Assembly: GCA_002431945.1 (NCBI GenBank)
Contig: DJET01000059.1
Location: 1 to 18,654 of the forward strand
Direction: 5' to 3'
Source of the DNA: Ruminococcaceae bacterium UBA5891
GTDB lineage: Bacteria; Bacillota; Clostridia; Oscillospirales; Acutalibacteraceae
DNA: 18,654 nucleotides
Part shown: positions 13,861 through 18,654 of the stretch, piece after piece
Position numbering within the stretch: position 1 is the first letter of the stretch
Layout of the letters: each line of letters opens with the position of its first letter
The notes under the pieces: generated by a model
What the model was told of the DNA's origin: nothing
Database searches by the model: none
The model's input: the letters and a program-made list of their open reading frames with translations, nothing else
Program-made: the position numbers and the translations under genes

Positions 13861-14882
13861 TGCTTACAAAAAGGCTTAAAACAGATGAAAAAAGCTATAA
13901 AAGCAGTGTGAACGAGGCGGCGGCTATATTAAAAAACGGCGGAATTGTTGCAATTCCAACCGAAACGGTATACGGGCTTGCCACCTCTGCGCTTGATGAA
14001 AACGCCGTAAAAAAGGTGTTTGCGGCAAAGGGCAGACCGCAGGATAATCCGCTTATAGTTCATATTGCAGATATTAAAGAGCTTGGCAGAATAGCCGCAG
14101 ATATACCAAACGGCGCGTTTGAGTGCGCAAGGCGGTTTTGGCCGGGTCCGCTTACAATGGTGCTTAAACGCACTGATAAAATACCCGCCTTAGTTTCGGC
14201 AGGGCTTGATACGGTGGCTGTAAGAATGCCGTCCGATAAAACGGCGCGCGATATTATAAATGCAAGCGGTCTGCCGCTTGCCGCCCCTTCCGCCAATACG
14301 TCCGGCAAACCAAGCCCCACAAAGGCGAAATACGTTTTAGAAGACCTTGACGGCAAAATAGACGCCGTTGTTATGGGCGGCGATTGCGGCGTGGGGGTTG
14401 AGTCCACCGTTATTACGCTTGTAACGGATCCGCCGCGTCTTTTAAGGCCTGGCGCCGTTACCGCGGAACAGCTGCGGGAAATTTTCCCCGATATGGTTGT
14501 TGACAAGGCGGTGCTTGCAGAACCCGAAAAGGGCGCAAAGGTAGCTTCGCCGGGTATGAAATACAAGCATTACGCGCCTAAAACCGAGGCTTTTCTTGTA
14601 GAAGGCTCAAGCGAAGGGTTTGCAAAGCTTGTAAACGGTAAGCCCTGCTGCGCCGCAGTCTGCTTTAAGGAAGACAGCGAAAAAATAACCGCGCCTAAAT
14701 TAACCTACGGCAGCTCCCTTGATGAATACACATTAGCGCACGGCGTTTTTACGGCATTACGCAAGGCAGACGAACTAAACGTGCAGGCAATTTATATACA
14801 CGCTCCGTCAAAAAACGGCGTAGGGCTTGCGGTTTATAACCGCCTTATCCGTGCGGCAGCGTTCAGGGTGATAAAGGTATGA
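13860..14882 (+). CDS. sua5: L-threonylcarbamoyladenylate synthase (Sua5/YrdC family)
   Basis: This 340-residue protein makes threonylcarbamoyl-AMP from threonine, bicarbonate and ATP, the first step of t6A at position 37 of ANN-decoding tRNAs. The YrdC domain fills about residues 12-205, with the substrate-site motifs PTETVYGLA, KGRPQDNPLIVHI, PSANTSGKPSPT and the ESTVI strand. A linker, SPGMKYKHYAPK, leads to a C-terminal Sua5 domain (about 240-340), so this is the long Sua5 form, not the short TsaC form. The ATG overlaps the prfA stop (TAATG) and the TGA overlaps the coaE ATG (ATGA), implying coupled translation. Confidence 0.95.
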   Translation: MLTKRLKTDEKSYKSSVNEAAAILKNGGIVAIPTETVYGLATSALDENAVKKVFAAKGRPQDNPLIVHIADIKELGRIAADIPNGAFECARRFWPGPLTMVLKRTDKIPALVSAGLDTVAVRMPSDKTARDIINASGLPLAAPSANTSGKPSPTKAKYVLEDLDGKIDAVVMGGDCGVGVESTVITLVTDPPRLLRPGAVTAEQLREIFPDMVVDKAVLAEPEKGAKVASPGMKYKHYAPKTEAFLVEGSSEGFAKLVNGKPCCAAVCFKEDSEKITAPKLTYGSSLDEYTLAHGVFTALRKADELNVQAIYIHAPSKNGVGLAVYNRLIRAAAFRVIKV

Positions 14883-15472
14883 GCTTTATTATCGGTCTTA
14901 CAGGGCCCACGGGCGCCGGCAAAAGCATGGTTTCAGCCGCTGCTGAGCAGTTTGGGCTAAGGGTTGTAAACTGCGACCTGCTTGCAAGAAAAGCGGTGGA
15001 AAAGGGTACGGAGGGTTTAAAGGCGTTAACCGCCGTATTCGGAAACGGTATTTTAGAAAAAGACGGCAGCCTTAACCGAAAGGAACTGGCGGCCGTGGCT
15101 TTTAAAACGCCCGAAAACACCGAGCTTTTAAACAAAACGCTTTTACCGCATATTGTAAAGCTTGTAAAAGAAGAAACAAATTCGAAAAACGCCCTGCTTG
15201 ACGCCCCAACCCTGTTTGAAAGCGGGCTTAACAGTGAATGTGTTAAAACAATAGCGGTTTTGGCTGATAAAAAGCTGCGTGAGGAAAGAATAACCGCGCG
15301 CGATAATATAACCAAACAGCAGGCGCTTCTTCGCATAAACGCGGGAAAATCGGACGATTTTTATAAAACGCACGCAGACTGCATAATATATAATAACGGC
15401 GACGAAAACGCGGTAATAACACGCTTTTCAAATATACTTAAAGAAATAACGGAGGAAATTACAAATGAGTGA
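14879..15472 (+). CDS. coaE: Dephospho-CoA kinase
   Basis: This 197-residue cytoplasmic enzyme phosphorylates the 3' hydroxyl of dephospho-CoA, the last step of coenzyme A synthesis. It has the P-loop GPTGAGKS (residues 9-16), the substrate stretch NCDLLARKAVEKG near 32-44, and DAPTLFESGL, the family's hydrophobic LFE motif. The P-loop reads GPTGAGKS where many homologues have GGIASGKS or GGIGSGKS, a modest variation. Length is normal. The start overlaps the preceding stop by 4 nt and the TGA overlaps the peptidase start by 8 nt. Confidence 0.93.
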   Translation: MSFIIGLTGPTGAGKSMVSAAAEQFGLRVVNCDLLARKAVEKGTEGLKALTAVFGNGILEKDGSLNRKELAAVAFKTPENTELLNKTLLPHIVKLVKEETNSKNALLDAPTLFESGLNSECVKTIAVLADKKLREERITARDNITKQQALLRINAGKSDDFYKTHADCIIYNNGDENAVITRFSNILKEITEEITNE

Positions 15473-16859
15473 ATTAACCGCAGAACAGTTAAAGGACAGG
15501 CTTTATTACAAGCGCAAAAACGGAAGACTTGTATCAAGCGACGAAACGCTTAATAAGGCGGACGAATACTGCGAGGGCTATAAAAGCTTTTTAAACAAAG
15601 CAAAAACCGAACGCGAGGCTGTAAAGGCCGCTACCGAAATGGCAAAAGCAAACGGCTTTAGCGAATTTTGCCGCGGCAAGGCCTATAAAGCGGGCGATAA
15701 GGTATATATAAACAACCGCGGAAAGACACTTGCATTGGCGGTTATAGGCGAACAGCCCGTAGAACAGGGCGTTAACATTACCGCCGCGCATATCGACTCG
15801 CCGCGCCTTGATTTAAAACCCAATCCCCTTTATGAGGATACCGATTTAGCCCTTTTTAAAACCCATTATTACGGCGGTATTAAAAAATACCAGTGGACGG
15901 CGGTTCCGCTTTCGCTTCACGGTGTTTTTGTGCTTAAAGACGGCACCGTAAAGGAAGTATCGATAGGCGAAAACGAAAACGAACCTAAATTTGTTATAAA
16001 CGACCTGTTGCCGCATCTGGCTTCCGAGCAGATAAAGCGCCCGTTAAACGAGGGCGTAAAGGGCGAAGAGCTTAACGTGCTTGTAGGCAGCCACCCGTTT
16101 AAGGACGATAAGGGCAGCGAGCTTGTAAAGCTTAACATTTTAAAGCTTTTAAACGAAAAATACGGCGTAACCGAAGAGGATTTCCTTTCAGCCGAGCTTG
16201 AAATGGTGCCTGCCGCAAAATCTACGGATATCGGCTTTGACCGCTCGCTTATCGGCTCCTACGGTCAGGACGACCGCGTTTGCGCCTACCCTGCCTTAAC
16301 CGCTGTTTTAGAGGTTGAAAAGCCCGAAAAAACCGCGCTTGCCATTCTTACCGATAAAGAGGAGATCGGCTCCTGCGGAAACACGGGGCTTGAATCCGAT
16401 TTTCTGCGCTTTGTTATAGGCGACCTTGCAAAAATGCAAAACGGCGACCCGACCGTGGCATTAAGAAACTCAAAATGCCTTTCGGCAGACGTTAACGCCG
16501 GTCTTGACCCCACTTTTCAGGACGTTATGGAAAAAAAGAACGCCTCTTTCTTAAATTACGGCGTTGTTGTTACAAAATATACGGGTGCAAGGGGCAAATC
16601 CGGCACGTCGGACGCCTCTGCCGAATATGTTGCGCAAATACGCAATATGCTTGATAACGCAGGTATTATATGGCAAACAGGCGAGCTTGGCAAGGTTGAT
16701 ATCGGCGGCGGCGGAACGGTTGCTATGTTTATCGCCAATATGGGCGTAGACGTTGTAGACCTCGGCGTTCCGGTGCTTTCAATGCACGCGCCGTTTGAAA
16801 CCACCGCTAAATTCGATGTATATATGTGCTATCGCGCTATGTATGAGTTTATGAAGTAA
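15465..16859 (+). CDS. M18-family zinc aminopeptidase
   Basis: This 464-residue protein is an M18 (aspartyl aminopeptidase/aminopeptidase I) enzyme, which forms large cytoplasmic tetrahedral complexes that trim N-terminal residues from peptides. Metal and catalytic signatures are visible: AAHIDSPRLDLKPNP with His109 and Asp111, DKEEIGSCGNTGLES with the catalytic and metal-binding Glu pair, and the late SMHAPFETT with the last ligand His. DVNAGLDPTF is also typical. No signal peptide. The ATG, after GGAGG about 9 nt upstream, lies inside the end of coaE, so it belongs to the same operon although its role is peptide turnover. The exact preferred N-terminal residue is not predictable. Confidence 0.93.
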   Translation: MSELTAEQLKDRLYYKRKNGRLVSSDETLNKADEYCEGYKSFLNKAKTEREAVKAATEMAKANGFSEFCRGKAYKAGDKVYINNRGKTLALAVIGEQPVEQGVNITAAHIDSPRLDLKPNPLYEDTDLALFKTHYYGGIKKYQWTAVPLSLHGVFVLKDGTVKEVSIGENENEPKFVINDLLPHLASEQIKRPLNEGVKGEELNVLVGSHPFKDDKGSELVKLNILKLLNEKYGVTEEDFLSAELEMVPAAKSTDIGFDRSLIGSYGQDDRVCAYPALTAVLEVEKPEKTALAILTDKEEIGSCGNTGLESDFLRFVIGDLAKMQNGDPTVALRNSKCLSADVNAGLDPTFQDVMEKKNASFLNYGVVVTKYTGARGKSGTSDASAEYVAQIRNMLDNAGIIWQTGELGKVDIGGGGTVAMFIANMGVDVVDLGVPVLSMHAPFETTAKFDVYMCYRAMYEFMK

Positions 16860-16867
16860 GCAAACAG

Positions 16868-16935
16868 TCACCTGTCCTTTTGCCCTTTCATATAATGTAT
16901 TGATCCGGATCTTACAAAAACGAAAGGACAAGTGA
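16868..16935 (+). promoter_or_regulatory. Inverted repeat that can mask the ribosome binding site of the next gene
   Basis: TCACCTGTCCTTTTG (16868-16882) is complementary to CGAAAGGACAAGTGA (16921-16935) over 15 positions with one mismatch and one G-U pair. The downstream arm contains the ribosome binding site AAAGGA (16923-16928) of the small membrane protein. The 38-nt loop holds a TATAAT (16891-16896) without a good -35. Read-through RNA from the peptidase gene would carry both arms and hide the site, while RNA started from the internal -10 would lack the upstream arm (inference). Confidence 0.5.
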
Positions 16936-16938
16936 AAT

Positions 16939-17178
16939 ATGTATTGCAATGAAGAATTAAGAAATAACTCCTGCCGTATAAGAAGAACCACCCGTTGCTC
17001 AGCCGCGGTTGTATGCGTGCTTGCGGCACTGTTTTTCTTCTTGGCCGGCGCGATTGCAGGCGCTTATGCTGCTGAATTTGTAACCTCGGCAATTGTTCCT
17101 ATTGCCATATTTGCAATAATTCTGCTTATAGCCACCGTTATTGCGCTTTGGTTAAGGCACTGCCGCAGCTGCGACTGA
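16939..17178 (+). CDS. Small Cys-rich two-helix membrane protein, unknown function
   Basis: This 79-residue protein is not recognised. It has a short polar N-terminus with Cys3, Cys12 and Cys20 and several Arg, a first membrane helix (about 22-45), a second (about 50-72), and a basic C-terminus RHCRSCD with Cys75 and Cys78 as CxxC. A sixth Cys (26) sits in helix 1. The positive-inside rule puts both ends in the cytoplasm, so five Cys could meet on one face and bind a metal (inference). AAAGGA lies 10 nt before the ATG. The gene sits alone between the aminopeptidase and mnmE with a hairpin on either side, so it may be expressed independently of them. Confidence 0.7.
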   Translation: MYCNEELRNNSCRIRRTTRCSAAVVCVLAALFFFLAGAIAGAYAAEFVTSAIVPIAIFAIILLIATVIALWLRHCRSCD

Positions 17179-17189
17179 AATTACCCGTT

Positions 17190-17216
17190 TTCGGCACGCT
17201 CAAAAAGCGTGCCGAA
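17190..17216 (+). terminator. 11-bp hairpin after the small membrane protein gene, weak terminator
   Basis: TTCGGCACGCT (17190-17200) pairs perfectly with AGCGTGCCGAA (17206-17216) around CAAAA. It is followed by GCTTAATTT rather than a run of T, so termination would be inefficient; it may partly stop or process the transcript before mnmE. No clear separate promoter for mnmE was found. Confidence 0.5.
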
Positions 17217-17242
17217 GCTTAATTTAAAGGAAGTGTACATAT

Positions 17243-18607
17243 ATGCTCTACAACCGCACAATAGCGGCGATTGCAACGCCCCTCGGCGAAAGCTCGATAG
17301 GCGTTATAAGAATATCGGGCGAAAACGCCGTAAGCATTGCCGATAAGGTGTTTTTCCCCTTTTCGGGCAAGCCGCTTTCATCGCTCGCGGGCTACCGCGC
17401 CGCATACGGCGAAATAAAGCAAAGTGGCAAAACGCTTGACGACGGCGTAGCCCTTGTTTTTAAAGCGCCTAAAAGCTACACGGGCGAAGACGTGGTTGAA
17501 ATATCTGTTCACGGCGGCAGAATACTTTTGCGTGATATTCTGCGCCTTATTTTAGAAAACGGTGCCGCCCCTGCCGAACCCGGCGAATTTACAAAACGTG
17601 CCTTTTTAAACGGAAAAACCGACCTTACAAAAGCCGAAAGCATTATGGGGCTTATATCTGCAAAATCCGAATCGGAATTAAGGCTTTCAAGAGCCGCCCA
17701 TATAGGCAAATTAAGCGAAAAGACCGATAAAATTATCGCCGACCTTACAGCGGCGGCGGCTTCTGTCGCCGCATATTCGGATTACCCCGACGAGGATATA
17801 GAAGGTCTTGACCGCGAAAGCTTTTTAAAAATGCTTACCGCCGCAAAGGAAAGCATAACGTCAATGCTTTCAACCTACGACGCCGGCAGGGTTTTAAGGG
17901 AGGGCATTGAAACCGTAATCGTGGGCAAGCCGAATGTCGGCAAATCCACGCTTATGAATATGCTAAGCGGCGCCGAGCGCTCAATAGTAACCGAGGTTGC
18001 AGGCACCACGCGCGACGTTATTGAGGAAACCGTAACCGCAGGCGGTATATTACTGCGCCTTGCAGATACCGCCGGCATACACACCACCGAGGATACGGTG
18101 GAAAAAATAGGTGTGGAGCGCGCAAAGGCGCGCATTGAGGCGGCGGAGCTTATTTTAGCCGTGTTTAACAGCGCCGAACCGCTGACTGACGACGATATTA
18201 AGCTTATAAACGGTATTAAAAACCGCAGCGCCATAATTATACTTAATAAATCAGACCTTGAAAGCAAAATAGACAAAACGGTATTTAACGGCTTTATAAC
18301 CGTAGAAACCGCCGCGCAAAGCGGAAATGGCTATACCGAGCTTTGCCGCGCAATAGCCGAAATTTCGGGCACGGCAAGCCTTGACCCCGACAGCGCCGTG
18401 CTTATGAACGAGCGCCAGCGCGCCTGCGCGGTTCGCGCGCTTGACGGAGTAATAGAGGCTGTAAACGCAATAAATTCAGGCTGTACGTTAGACGCGGTGG
18501 GCGTTTGCGTGGACGACGCGTTGGCCGCCCTGCTTGAGCTTACCGGCAGGCGCGTTACAAACGAGGTAACAGATGAAATATTCCGCCGCTTTTGCGTGGG
18601 AAAATAA
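17243..18607 (+). CDS. mnmE: tRNA modification GTPase MnmE
   Basis: This 454-residue protein is full-length MnmE (TrmE), which with MnmG installs the cmnm5 group on wobble uridine 34 of certain tRNAs. The N-terminal folate-binding domain (about 1-118) begins TIAAIATPLGESSIGVIRISG. A helical domain encloses the G domain, with G1 GKPNVGKS at 228-235, the TTRDVIEE switch, G3 DTAG and G4 NKSD. The chain ends in CVGK (451-454), the family's C-terminal Cys motif (usually CIGK). The ATG is 8 nt after AAAGGAAG. MnmG often follows in other genomes; the window ends too soon to tell. Confidence 0.97.
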   Translation: MLYNRTIAAIATPLGESSIGVIRISGENAVSIADKVFFPFSGKPLSSLAGYRAAYGEIKQSGKTLDDGVALVFKAPKSYTGEDVVEISVHGGRILLRDILRLILENGAAPAEPGEFTKRAFLNGKTDLTKAESIMGLISAKSESELRLSRAAHIGKLSEKTDKIIADLTAAAASVAAYSDYPDEDIEGLDRESFLKMLTAAKESITSMLSTYDAGRVLREGIETVIVGKPNVGKSTLMNMLSGAERSIVTEVAGTTRDVIEETVTAGGILLRLADTAGIHTTEDTVEKIGVERAKARIEAAELILAVFNSAEPLTDDDIKLINGIKNRSAIIILNKSDLESKIDKTVFNGFITVETAAQSGNGYTELCRAIAEISGTASLDPDSAVLMNERQRACAVRALDGVIEAVNAINSGCTLDAVGVCVDDALAALLELTGRRVTNEVTDEIFRRFCVGK

Positions 18608-18613
18608 ATTATT

Positions 18614-18639
18614 AAACGGGCTGCATTTGCAGCCCGTTT
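18614..18639 (+). terminator. Hairpin terminator of mnmE
   Basis: AAACGGGCTGCA (18614-18625) and TGCAGCCCGTTT (18628-18639) are perfectly complementary over 12 positions (realistically 11 bp with a 4-nt loop). The 3' arm ends in TTT, then CAGTCTG, so the T tract is short. The hairpin is directly fused to the repeated 18-nt motif. Confidence 0.7.
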
Positions 18640-18654
18640 CAGTCTGTCGAAAAA
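18637..18654 (+). repeat. 18-nt post-terminator motif, copy 2 (cut by the window end)
   Basis: TTTCAGTCTGTCGAAAAA is the exact reverse complement of 79-96 and directly follows the mnmE hairpin. The window stops inside or right at the end of the motif, so the repeat may be longer. Confidence 0.6.

Noticed and set aside
14060..14566. 168-codon antisense ORF within the Sua5-family gene
   Set aside because: Long antisense ORFs are common opposite GC-biased coding sequence. No ribosome binding site or recognisable domain.

Overview
The window looks like a chromosomal segment of a low-to-moderate GC Gram-positive anaerobe of the Clostridia, most likely a gut Oscillospiraceae/Ruminococcaceae-type organism. 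The evidence is strong AGGAG-type ribosome binding sites, sigma-A promoters of the TTGACA-17-TATAAT type, a T-box leader, lipoprotein substrate-binding proteins, DUF951, DUF421/DUF4363 and a giant 2-hydroxyacyl-CoA dehydratase-activase system. The lineage is an inference from gene content; there is no rRNA or tRNA in the window to fix it. No phage, IS transposase or CRISPR array was seen.

Layout. Bases 1-384 are non-coding and packed with palindromes: an 18-nt motif that recurs inverted at the other end of the window, two identical 34-nt terminator hairpins exactly 250 bp apart, and two CGGATTGCC-type palindromic repeats between them. A LysR regulator (385-1308, minus) is divergent from a DUF421-DUF4363 membrane-protein pair (1430-2478, plus). 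A 110-bp AT-rich stretch with eight TGCA motifs at about 10 or 20 bp spacing precedes a consensus promoter and a polar amino-acid ABC importer (binding protein, permease, ATPase; 2677-5058, plus). A bidirectional terminator separates this from a convergent minus-strand operon (5117-7749) for a second, CUT2-like ABC importer of the TrpXYZ type. That operon is headed by a T-box leader (about 7858-8137) whose specifier codon reads TGG (Trp). A possible 14-codon ORF with a good ribosome binding site lies between the leader terminator and trpX.

Upstream on the minus strand are two overlapping genes (8162-12419) that together equal the usual single about 1,400-residue acyl-CoA dehydratase activase/DUF2229 protein. 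From 12530 a plus-strand housekeeping operon runs DUF951, prfA, the threonylcarbamoyl-AMP synthase gene, coaE and an M18 aminopeptidase with overlapping or tight junctions. It is followed by a small Cys-rich two-helix membrane protein and mnmE.

How they fit together. The two importers face each other across a shared terminator. One is probably controlled by a DNA-binding protein acting on the TGCA array, the other by uncharged tRNA-Trp. The prfA-mnmE block serves translation (termination, t6A37 and wobble-U34 tRNA modification), CoA synthesis and peptide turnover. The most unusual signals are the phased TGCA array, the split activase, the extra ORF inside the T-box operon leader, an inverted repeat that can mask the ribosome binding site of the small membrane protein, and the terminator-linked repeat at both window ends. 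I did not find an obviously new multi-gene system.
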